In this document: positions 8,675-16,365 of the stretch, one piece after another | How the letters are laid out: the number at the start of each line of letters is the position of its first letter | Position numbering within the stretch: position 1 is the first letter of the stretch | From: an uncultured Clostridia bacterium | Lineage (GTDB): Bacteria; Bacillota_A; Clostridia; Oscillospirales; Oscillospiraceae | Length of the DNA stretch: 16,365 nt | Direction of reading: 5' to 3' | NCBI GenBank assembly: GCA_946408145.1 | Contig: CAMJQX010000011.1 | Span: forward strand, 1 to 16,365 | Position numbers and translations under genes: made by a program | The notes under the pieces: model-generated | Seen by the model: the letters and a program-made list of their open reading frames with translations, nothing else | Databases searched by the model: none | Told to the model about the DNA's origin: nothing

Positions 8675-9655
8675 ATGAAAGAAAAGAAACTGAATCCCAA
8701 CTGGGACATCGTACGAAAGGCTCTGGGGAAAGAACCTCAGACCGTCGATGTTACGAAGAACTTTGAACCTGCGAGGCGTCATGACGCGCCCTGTATCATG
8801 ACACTGCCGCTGGACGCGCTGTGGCCGTTCCCCGATCATCCATACAAGGTGACCGAGGATGAATCCCTGGATCAGCTGGCAGAGAGCATCCGGGAAAACG
8901 GTATCCTGTCGCCTGTCATTGTCCGGCCAGTGGAAGGCACGGACGAGTATGTGATCATATCCGGTCACAGGCGCTGCCGCGCAGCAGAGATGATCGGACT
9001 GAGAACTGTACCCGTGATCGTATCCGATCTCTCCCCGGATGAAGCCGTCATACAGATGGTGGACAGTAACCTCCACCGGGAGCATCTGCTCCCGTCCGAA
9101 AAGGCGTTCGCCTACAAGATGAAGCTGGAAGCCATGCGTCGGAAAGCGGGCAGACCCAAAAAAGATAATTCGCCGCAAACTACGTCGAATTACCGGAGTG
9201 ACGATGCCGCCGCGGAAGCATTCGGCGTCAGCGGCGATACGATGCGTCGGTATGTGCGCCTGACGAACCTGATCCCGGAACTGCTGGAATACATGGACCG
9301 GGATGAAATGGCTCTGTCCGTCGGCGAAGCGCTGTCCTATCTGGACGAGGACATGCAGTATGCCGTGCTGGACGCCATGGAAGCGGAGGATTGCACGCCC
9401 TCCTACTCCCAGGCAGTCCGCATGAAGAATCTGTTCCGTAGCGGCGATCTGGACGAAGACGGCATCATGGCGGTGATGTCGGAACAGAAAGCCAACCAGC
9501 GGGAATACGTCAGCATACCGGTGCAGGACATCCGGCGCTTCTTTCCTGCCGAGTATAGCATACGCGATATTCAGCGGTCGATTCTGCGAATGTTGGAAGA
9601 AAAGAATAATCCTCCGGTTAAGCAGAAGCAGCGGTCCCGGGGGGTGGAGAGATGA
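8675..9655 (+). CDS. ParB/RepB/Spo0J-like partition protein
   Basis: 326 aa. The ParB N-terminal nuclease/CTPase-type domain is seen at residues about 40-140: LWPFPDHPY, DQLAESIRENGILSPVIVRP, the CTP-binding-type patch SGHRRCRAAEMIG, and SNLHREHLLPSEKAFAYKMK. A helix-turn-helix follows (AAAEAFGVSGDTMRRYVRLTNL), then a C-terminal segment with RRFFPAEYSIRDIQRSILRML. No ParA ATPase gene is in the window, so it either borrows a host partner or acts as a DNA-binding regulator, as seen for orphan ParB proteins in mobile elements. It is tightly packed in an operon (3 nt after the relaxase, ATGA overlap with the next gene). The TTGCAAT inverted repeats are candidate binding sites. Confidence 0.9.
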   Translation: MKEKKLNPNWDIVRKALGKEPQTVDVTKNFEPARRHDAPCIMTLPLDALWPFPDHPYKVTEDESLDQLAESIRENGILSPVIVRPVEGTDEYVIISGHRRCRAAEMIGLRTVPVIVSDLSPDEAVIQMVDSNLHREHLLPSEKAFAYKMKLEAMRRKAGRPKKDNSPQTTSNYRSDDAAAEAFGVSGDTMRRYVRLTNLIPELLEYMDRDEMALSVGEALSYLDEDMQYAVLDAMEAEDCTPSYSQAVRMKNLFRSGDLDEDGIMAVMSEQKANQREYVSIPVQDIRRFFPAEYSIRDIQRSILRMLEEKNNPPVKQKQRSRGVER

Positions 9656-9858
9656 AGGCTGACCGTAAGCAACTCAGTGAATCGGAGATCGCCGCGATCC
9701 TGCCGTTCCCGTATGATTCGCTGGAAGAGGTGAACCGTCCGACCGGCTTCACCATGAAGATCGGGCGCACCACGTATATCGTCAACACCTTCTTTAATCC
9801 TGACGGAAGAGAAAGCGTCTTCCGGCAGATACAGAAGGTCATCCTCGCGGATCCCTGA
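9652..9858 (+). CDS. TnpW-like small transposon-encoded protein
   Basis: 68 aa, starting at an ATG that overlaps the parB-like stop. The body (FTMKIGRTTYIVNTFFNPDGRESVFRQIQKVI) resembles the small TnpW proteins found beside the relaxase and serine recombinase in Tn4451-type mobilisable elements of Clostridia. Its molecular role is not established. Its presence helps place the element in that group. The family call rests on memory of the motif. Confidence 0.75.
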   Translation: MKADRKQLSESEIAAILPFPYDSLEEVNRPTGFTMKIGRTTYIVNTFFNPDGRESVFRQIQKVILADP

Positions 9859-9880
9859 TCCGCACATTTGTGAATGGCAG

Positions 9881-9919
9881 CCGGGCATGGTAATCTATCC
9901 TTGCCTTTACTGTGCCCGG
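9881..9919 (+). promoter_or_regulatory. 13-bp hairpin in the leader of the serine recombinase gene
   Basis: CCGGGCATGGTAA (9881-9893) pairs with TTACTGTGCCCGG (9907-9919) with two G-U pairs and a 13-nt loop. No T tract follows, and the recombinase ribosome site GGAAAGGAG (9925-9933) comes next. It could limit recombinase expression at the RNA level or be a protein site; a terminator is unlikely. Confidence 0.5.
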
Positions 9920-9936
9920 TTGTCGGAAAGGAGTAA

Positions 9937-11631
<1,695 letters not shown>

Positions 11632-11638
11632 CAGAAAC

Positions 11639-11664
11639 GGTGCAGCCCGATCGTGGGCTGCACC
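11639..11664 (+). terminator. Strong hairpin after the serine recombinase
   Basis: GGTGCAGCCC (11639-11648) and GGGCTGCACC (11655-11664) form a perfect 10-bp stem with a 6-nt loop GATCGT, starting 8 nt after the stop codon. There is no U tract, so intrinsic termination would be weak. It may protect the transcript end or form part of the element end. Confidence 0.45.
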
Positions 11665-11678
11665 ACACCTGACACCGT

Positions 11679-11719
11679 TCCCTTCCTTACCCGTAGGTCG
11701 GGGAAGGGGCGTTTTCTTG
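11679..11719 (+). terminator. Candidate intrinsic terminator between the element and the DUF1292 gene
   Basis: CCCTTCC (11680-11686) pairs with GGAAGGG (11702-11708), extended by G-U pairs, and is followed by GCGTTTTCTTG on the + strand. It would stop + strand transcripts before the oppositely oriented DUF1292 gene. The loop is large, so confidence is modest. The right boundary of the element is probably in this interval. Confidence 0.45.
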
Positions 11720-11730
11720 TTGCATTTACC

Positions 11731-12060
11731 TTATTTCCGGTCCTCGCAATCGGCCTGGTCGCAGTTGGCGCAGTCCTCGTCGCAGAAGGCCTCGTCCAGC
11801 ATCTTCTCCACGATCTCGGTGAGCTCGTCCATCTTGTCCTCGTCGGCGGGCAGGAAGATCTCGTCCTCGCCCTCCACGGTGACCTTCATGATATAGACCT
11901 CGGTCTCCGCGTCCTCGTCCTGCTCGGATTCGAGATCGAACAGGATGGCGTACTCCTGGCCCTCGTGCTCGAAGTAATCCCAGACCTCCATCTGAAATTC
12001 GTTGCCTTCCTCGTCGGAAAACGTGACCAGATCCAGCTCGTCGTTGTTTATATTTTCCAT
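11731..12060 (-). CDS. DUF1292 family protein with cysteine-rich tail
   Basis: 109 aa, strongly acidic, minus strand, starting at 12060 after AAAGGAG about 8 nt upstream. The core (DLVTFSDEEGNEFQMEVWDYFEHEGQEYAIL, then EVYIMKV) matches DUF1292, a small protein common next to housekeeping genes in Firmicutes and of unknown function. The last 20 residues carry four cysteines in a C-x3-C-x2-C-x4-C pattern (CDEDCANCDQADC), an add-on that could bind zinc or an iron-sulfur cluster. It stands alone, convergent with the element and divergent from the regulator. Confidence 0.85.
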   Translation of the reverse strand: MENINNDELDLVTFSDEEGNEFQMEVWDYFEHEGQEYAILFDLESEQDEDAETEVYIMKVTVEGEDEIFLPADEDKMDELTEIVEKMLDEAFCDEDCANCDQADCEDRK

Positions 12061-12178
12061 GGCTTTTTCTCCTTTGTCTCTAAGATGGGGATATTCTACC
12101 CTATCCCTCGGGTTTTTTCAATAGGCATTTTGCTTTTTCCCAGGGCCTGAAAAATCTTCTTCGAATCCGAAAAAACAG

Positions 12179-12207
12179 TTGAAATCCCAAGTCCTTTTCT
12201 ATATCAT
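12179..12207 (+). promoter_or_regulatory. Sigma-A promoter for the YheO-like regulator operon
   Basis: TTGAAA (12179-12184), a 17-nt spacer and TATCAT (12202-12207) match the housekeeping consensus at 5 of 6 bases each. It lies 46 nt before the ATG at 12254, in an AT-rich gap between divergent genes. It would drive the regulator and probably the pyrophosphatase and kinase genes after it. Confidence 0.6.
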
Positions 12208-12253
12208 TATACTGTATAGGTATCTACTGCCTGAATGCGGAAAGGAATGGAGT

Positions 12254-12886
12254 ATGGAGCTGGATTTTTATAAGCGGCTGGCCAAGGCCCTGGCGGTCGA
12301 GTTCGGGGAGAACTGCGAGGTGCTGGTCCACGATCTCACGGGCGGGGACCCGGAGCACACCATCGTGACCATCGAGAACGGCCACGTGTCCCACCGGCAG
12401 ACCGGCGACGGCCCCTCCCAGGTGGCCCTGGAGGCCATGCAGGCGGAGCACCCCGAGGAGCTGCAGGATCGGTCCGGGTACCTCCTAAAGACCCACGACG
12501 GACGGATCGTCAAGTCCAGCACCGTCTATATCCGCAACGAGCAGGGGGGCGTGGACGGCATCTTCTGCGTGAACTACGACATCACCAACCTGCTCATGGC
12601 CCAGAAGGCCGTGGGGAGCCTGCTCTCCCACGGGGAGGAGCCCAAGGCCCCCGCCAGCATCCCCCAGAACGTGAACGAGCTTTTGGACGACCTCATCGAG
12701 CAGAGCGTCCAGCAGGTGGGCAAGCCCGTGGCTCTCATGACCAAGGACGACAAGATCGCCGCCATCCGTTTCCTCAACAAGGCCGGGGCCTTCCTGGTCA
12801 CCAAGAGCGGCGACAAGGTCAGCAAGTACTTCGGCATCAGCAAGTATACGCTGTATTCCTACATCGACGCCAGCAAGAATCTGTAA
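12254..12886 (+). CDS. YheO/DauR-type transcriptional regulator (PAS_6 plus HTH_22)
   Basis: 210 aa. The ATG at 12254 (MELDFYKRLAKALAVEFG) is preferred over the earlier frame opening because it has an AAAGGA ribosome site about 8 nt upstream. Residues about 5-115 form the YheO-like PAS domain (NCEVLVHDLTGGDPEHTIVTIENG, GYLLKTHDGRIVKSSTVYIRN). Residues about 155-205 form a DauR-like helix-turn-helix (FLNKAGAFLVTKSGDKVSKYFGISKYTLYSYID). The PAS domain probably senses a small ligand, unknown here. Its stop is 11 nt before the pyrophosphatase start and carries that gene's ribosome site, so the two are co-transcribed. Confidence 0.88.
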   Translation: MELDFYKRLAKALAVEFGENCEVLVHDLTGGDPEHTIVTIENGHVSHRQTGDGPSQVALEAMQAEHPEELQDRSGYLLKTHDGRIVKSSTVYIRNEQGGVDGIFCVNYDITNLLMAQKAVGSLLSHGEEPKAPASIPQNVNELLDDLIEQSVQQVGKPVALMTKDDKIAAIRFLNKAGAFLVTKSGDKVSKYFGISKYTLYSYIDASKNL

Positions 12887-12897
12887 GGAGATAGCCT

Positions 12898-14505
12898 ATG
12901 GATCCCGTATACGTTTTCGGACACAAGAACCCGGACACCGACTCCATCGTGGCCGCCATCGCCTACGCCAGCCTCCGCAACGCCCTGGGGGACAGGCAGT
13001 ACGTGGCCTGCCGCCTGGGGGTGCTGAGCGACGAGACCAGCCGCATTTTGCAGCGGTTCGGCTTCGAGTCCCCCATGCGCCTCCACGACGTGCGCACCCA
13101 GGTGAAGGATCTTAGTTTCGACAGGCCGCCCATCCTGTCCGACGCGGTGACGGTCCACCGGGCCTGGGAGCTCATGAGCGACAACGATCTGCCGTCAGCT
13201 TCGCTCCCCATCGCCAACGAGGCGGGGAAGCTCTTCGGCATGCTCACCTCCGGGGACATCGCCCAGTACGACCTGCGGTTCGTGGAGGAGACGCTGCTCA
13301 GCGACGTGCCCCTCTTCAACCTCCTCTCCTGCCTGGACGGGCAGATCTGGGGGGACTACGGGGACGTGACCGGCCTCTCCGGCGAGATGTGCATCGCCGT
13401 GCCCGGCATGGCCCAGTCCTTCCCGGAGGGCGGCATCGTCATCACCGGCCGAGACAGCGCCGTCATCCAGGCCGCCTACGCCGCCAAGGCCAGCGCCGTC
13501 ATCGTCTGCGGGGGCCAGCTCCAGCCGGAGGACATGGCCGACCGGGGCAGCACCGTGGTCATCACCACCCCCTACGATCCCTATCGGGCCGCCCGGCTCA
13601 TGATCCAGTCCATCCCCGTGTCCCGGATCGCCCGGACCAGCGACCTCACGGTCTTCCACGAGGAGGACTATCTGGACACCGTCCGCGAGGCCACCTTGAA
13701 GAGCCGCTATCGGAGCTACCCGGTGCTGGACAGCCAGGAGAACGTGGTGGGGACCCTGTCCCGGTACCACCTGCTCCGGCCCAACCGGAAGAAGGTGGTC
13801 CTGGTGGACCACAGCGAGACCGCCCAGAGCGTGGACGGCCTCAACGAGGCGCAGATTTTGGCCATCATCGACCATCACCGCCTGGCGGACGTGGAGACCG
13901 TGGACCCCATCTACGTGCGCACCGAGGCCGTGGGCGCCAGCACCACCATCATCGCCACCATGTTCCAGGAGCGGGGCATCATGCCCGGCCAGAAGCTGGC
14001 GGGGCTCATGGCGGCGGGCATCCTCTCCGACACCATCCTCTTCCAGTCCCCCACCTGCACGGAACGGGACCGGGTCATGGCGGAGCGCATGGCGCGGCTC
14101 GCCGGCCTGTCCCTGACGGAGCTCGGTCAGGACATCTTCTCCTCCACGCTCCCCGCCGACGCGAACGTGAAGGACCTGCTGTTCAGCGACTTCAAGCAGT
14201 TCCAGATCGCGGGCCACTCCCTGGGCATCGGCCAGTTCACCAGCACCAACTGCGAGCAGCTGATCTCCCGCCACGCCGAGGTCATCGCCATCATGGAGGA
14301 GGAGCGGGCCAAGCGCAACTACGACATGCTCCTCTTCATGCTCACCGACGTGCTGAAGAAGAGCACCCGGCTGCTGGCCGTGGGCGACCTCAACGAGCTG
14401 GGCCAGGTGTTCAACGTGAAGTTCAAGGACAACGCGGCCATGCTTCCCGGGGTCATGAGCCGGAAGAAGCAGATCGTGCCGACCCTGTCATTGATTTGGG
14501 GATAA
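12898..14505 (+). CDS. Mn-dependent (family II) inorganic pyrophosphatase with CBS and DRTGG domains
   Basis: 535 aa; hydrolyses pyrophosphate to two phosphates in the cytoplasm, pulling biosynthetic reactions forward. The DHH-type catalytic motifs are GHKNPDTD (residues 8-15), DHSE (from 304), DHH (325-327) and the C-terminal substrate-binding SRKKQ (from 521). Between the first and second motif lies an insert of about 230 residues. It has two CBS halves (DAVTVHRAWELMSDNDLPSASLPI and YLDTVREATLKSRYRSYPVLD) flanking a DRTGG-like domain (GDVTGLSGEMCIAVPGM...). Family members with this insert are regulated by adenine nucleotides and sometimes diadenosine polyphosphates. The ribosome site AAGGAG overlaps the preceding stop codon region. 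Confidence 0.95.
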   Translation: MDPVYVFGHKNPDTDSIVAAIAYASLRNALGDRQYVACRLGVLSDETSRILQRFGFESPMRLHDVRTQVKDLSFDRPPILSDAVTVHRAWELMSDNDLPSASLPIANEAGKLFGMLTSGDIAQYDLRFVEETLLSDVPLFNLLSCLDGQIWGDYGDVTGLSGEMCIAVPGMAQSFPEGGIVITGRDSAVIQAAYAAKASAVIVCGGQLQPEDMADRGSTVVITTPYDPYRAARLMIQSIPVSRIARTSDLTVFHEEDYLDTVREATLKSRYRSYPVLDSQENVVGTLSRYHLLRPNRKKVVLVDHSETAQSVDGLNEAQILAIIDHHRLADVETVDPIYVRTEAVGASTTIIATMFQERGIMPGQKLAGLMAAGILSDTILFQSPTCTERDRVMAERMARLAGLSLTELGQDIFSSTLPADANVKDLLFSDFKQFQIAGHSLGIGQFTSTNCEQLISRHAEVIAIMEEERAKRNYDMLLFMLTDVLKKSTRLLAVGDLNELGQVFNVKFKDNAAMLPGVMSRKKQIVPTLSLIWG

Positions 14506-14530
14506 AACAACGACTTTCAGGGAGGTTCCC

Positions 14531-16270
14531 ATGCAGATATACATCGACGACATGGCCGTGGAGGCCCGGATGGGCGAAAGCCTGCTGGCCATCGTGCAGC
14601 GGCTGGGCCTGGATTCCCAGGACCTCAGCAAGCGCCCCCTGGCCGCGGACCTGGGCGGCGAGGTGTTCACCCTCAATTACGTGCCCTGCCGGGAGCAGGA
14701 CAAGCTCCCCGCCTCCGTGGGCTTTCGGGAGCGCCGGGGCATCCGCCGCAGCAAGGGCCGCATCAGCCTCATCCGCTACGGGGAGAACCGGGGCCAGCGG
14801 GTCTATGACCGGACGCTGCTGTTCGTGTTCCTGCTGGCCGTCCGGGAGCTGTTCCCGGAGGCCCACGTGAAGGTGAACTACGCCATCGGCGCGGGCCTTT
14901 ACATCACGGTGAAGAAGGAGACGCCCCTCGTTCGTTCCGAGGTGGACGCCCTGCGCCGCAAGTGCAAGGAGATCGTGGCCGCGGACTACGTGCTGGAGCG
15001 CAAGCGCCTCGACATCGACGAGGCCATCGCCTTCTTCGAGAAGGACGGGCAAACGGATAAGGTGCGGCTCCTCAACTATCGCCAGTTCACCTTCTTCGAC
15101 ATCTACCGCCACGGGGACTACGTGGACTACTTCTACGGCGAGATGTGTCCCTCCACCGGCTACGCCAGCGTCATGAACCTGCAGTACGAGGCCCCGGGCC
15201 TGTTCCTGCTCAGGCCCTCGGCCAAGGACGTGAACAAGCCCTCCACCTACGTGAAGTCCCCCCGGTTCGCCGCCGTCTTCGCCGAGAGCGACCGGTGGGC
15301 GGGCCTCATGCACTGTTCCTCGGTGGCGGACCTCAACGACATGGTCATGAACGGCAGCGTCCGGGAGCTCATCCGGGTGAACGAAGCCCTCCACGAGAAG
15401 CGGTTCGCGGAGATCGCCTCCGAGATCGTCGCCCGGGGCGCCCGGGCCATCCTGATCGCGGGCCCCTCCTCCTCCGGCAAGACCACCAGCGCCAACCGGC
15501 TCTGCACCCAGCTGCGGGTCCTGGGCAAGACGCCCCTGCTCTTCTCCCTGGACGACTACTACAAGGATCGGAGCCTGGTGGAGCCGGAGCCCGACGGCAC
15601 CTTCGATTACGAGCATATCAAGATGATCGACGTGGAGCGGTTCAACGAGGACCTGTCCGCCCTTCTCCGGGGCGAGAGCGTGGAGCCGCCCGTCTTCGAT
15701 TTCGCCACGGGCCGGAGCCTGCCCGGAGGCAAGGCCATCCGCCTCACCGCGGACACGCCCCTCATCATCGAGGGCCTCCACGCCCTGAACCCCCAGCTGC
15801 TGACCCCGGAGATCGACCCTAAGGACGTGTTCAAGCTCTACGTGTCCGCCCTGACCACCCTGAATCTGGACGACCACAACCGGATCCCCACCTCGGACGT
15901 GCGGCTCCTAAGGCGCCTCGTTCGGGATTATCTCACCCGGGGCGCCACCGTGGAACGGACCCTCACCATGTGGGACAGCGTCCAGCGGGGGGAGCACCGG
16001 TGGATCTTTCCCTATCAGGAGGGGGCCGACGCCATCTTCAACACCGCCCTGGTCTACGAGCTGGCCGTGCTCAAGCGGCACATCTTCCCCCTGCTCCAGT
16101 CCGCGGACCCCACCAGCCCCTGCTACGACCAGGTCCGCAACATCGTCAAGTTCCTGAACTACGTCCAGGACGCCTCGGTGGAGGACGAGATACCCCCCAC
16201 CAGCATCCTCAGGGAGTTCATCGGCGGCAACACCTTCTATCTCAAGCGGGAGGCGGAGACCTATGCGTAA
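14531..16270 (+). CDS. Nucleoside kinase of the TGS/ThrRS-like plus uridine-kinase (PRK) fusion family
   Basis: 579 aa. The N-terminal ~60 residues form a TGS-like fold (MQIYIDDMAVEARMGESL). A stretch resembling the second additional domain of threonyl-tRNA synthetase follows (about 60-240; includes INYAIGAGLYI-like and HGDYVDYFYGEM segments). The C-terminal half is a P-loop kinase: GPSSSGKTT at residues 311-319, FSLDDYYKDR, FDYEHIKMIDVERF and IEGLHALNP, as in uridine kinases and phosphoribulokinases. It lacks aminoacylation motifs, so a kinase role is the accepted reading, though the nucleoside is not certain. GGGAGG stands 6-7 nt before the ATG. It follows the pyrophosphatase by 25 nt and likely shares its transcript. 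Confidence 0.9.
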   Translation: MQIYIDDMAVEARMGESLLAIVQRLGLDSQDLSKRPLAADLGGEVFTLNYVPCREQDKLPASVGFRERRGIRRSKGRISLIRYGENRGQRVYDRTLLFVFLLAVRELFPEAHVKVNYAIGAGLYITVKKETPLVRSEVDALRRKCKEIVAADYVLERKRLDIDEAIAFFEKDGQTDKVRLLNYRQFTFFDIYRHGDYVDYFYGEMCPSTGYASVMNLQYEAPGLFLLRPSAKDVNKPSTYVKSPRFAAVFAESDRWAGLMHCSSVADLNDMVMNGSVRELIRVNEALHEKRFAEIASEIVARGARAILIAGPSSSGKTTSANRLCTQLRVLGKTPLLFSLDDYYKDRSLVEPEPDGTFDYEHIKMIDVERFNEDLSALLRGESVEPPVFDFATGRSLPGGKAIRLTADTPLIIEGLHALNPQLLTPEIDPKDVFKLYVSALTTLNLDDHNRIPTSDVRLLRRLVRDYLTRGATVERTLTMWDSVQRGEHRWIFPYQEGADAIFNTALVYELAVLKRHIFPLLQSADPTSPCYDQVRNIVKFLNYVQDASVEDEIPPTSILREFIGGNTFYLKREAETYA

Positions 16271-16365
16271 GACCGTTTCCGTCACCTGTCTCGCGCTGGG
16301 GTTCTTTCTGCTGATCCTCTGCGCCGCCTTCACCGTGGTCCAGCTCACCGCCGCCGAGACCGCCT
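16263..16365 (+). CDS. Start of an exported or membrane-anchored protein (3' partial)
   Basis: The ATG at 16263 overlaps the kinase stop by 8 nt, with a GGGAGGCGGAG ribosome site before it. The 34 visible residues begin MRKTVSVTC and contain one hydrophobic run (LALGFFLLILCAAFTVV) after two basic residues: a signal peptide or membrane anchor. No lipobox is convincing. The window ends before any domain can be recognised. Confidence 0.6.
   Translation, partial: MRKTVSVTCLALGFFLLILCAAFTVVQLTAAETA

Noticed and set aside
14531..16270. Threonyl-tRNA synthetase
   Set aside because: The TGS and editing-like N-terminus is present, but no class II catalytic motifs; the C-terminal half is a P-loop kinase.

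Overview
The window looks like a GC-rich Clostridia chromosome or metagenome contig, probably Oscillospirales-like. The basis is indirect: AAGGAGG-type ribosome sites, S12 and RpoB sequence character, a DUF1292 protein, a CBS-domain Mn-dependent pyrophosphatase, a TGS-type nucleoside kinase, and a Tn4451-type mobilisable element (MobV relaxase, TnpW, large serine recombinase). No 16S or full marker gene is present, so the genus is not callable.

Layout. (1) 1-3000: the two ATPase subunits of a peptide ABC importer (the first truncated by the window edge), then an M42 metallo-aminopeptidase. Together they suit peptide uptake followed by cytoplasmic hydrolysis. (2) About 3060-4927: a patchwork of broken housekeeping genes, all on the + strand. 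It holds a promoter-like sequence, a long hairpin, the first 27 codons of rpsL, an abrupt out-of-frame joint to the last ~425 codons of rpoB, the first ~9 codons of rpoC, about 340 nt of unassigned DNA, and the 3' half of a tRNA-Arg(CCT) beginning exactly in the anticodon loop, followed by its terminator. (3) About 4961-11730: a compact mobilisable element of roughly 6.7 kb without recognisable cargo. It has an opposite-strand protein with a sigma-region-4-like end, then a RepA-like AAA ATPase, a pMV158-type oriT, a MobV relaxase, a ParB-like protein, TnpW and a large serine recombinase. (4) 11731-16365: chromosomal-looking genes, namely DUF1292 (minus strand), a YheO/DauR-type regulator, a CBS/DRTGG Mn-pyrophosphatase, a TGS-containing nucleoside kinase and the start of a membrane-anchored or secreted protein.

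In the element, the relaxase would nick oriT so that the excised circle can be mobilised by a co-resident conjugative system. The serine recombinase would excise and insert it. The ATPase and ParB suggest that the circle can be replicated or maintained. Paired inverted repeats with the core TTGCAAT bracket the oriT region and are candidate sites for one of these proteins.

The least ordinary part is the rpsL'/'rpoB/rpoC'/tRNA-Arg patchwork. An rpsL-to-rpoB joint has the order expected from a tandem duplication or circularisation of the rpoB-rpoC-rpsL region. It could equally be an assembly or amplification chimera, and the sequence alone cannot decide.
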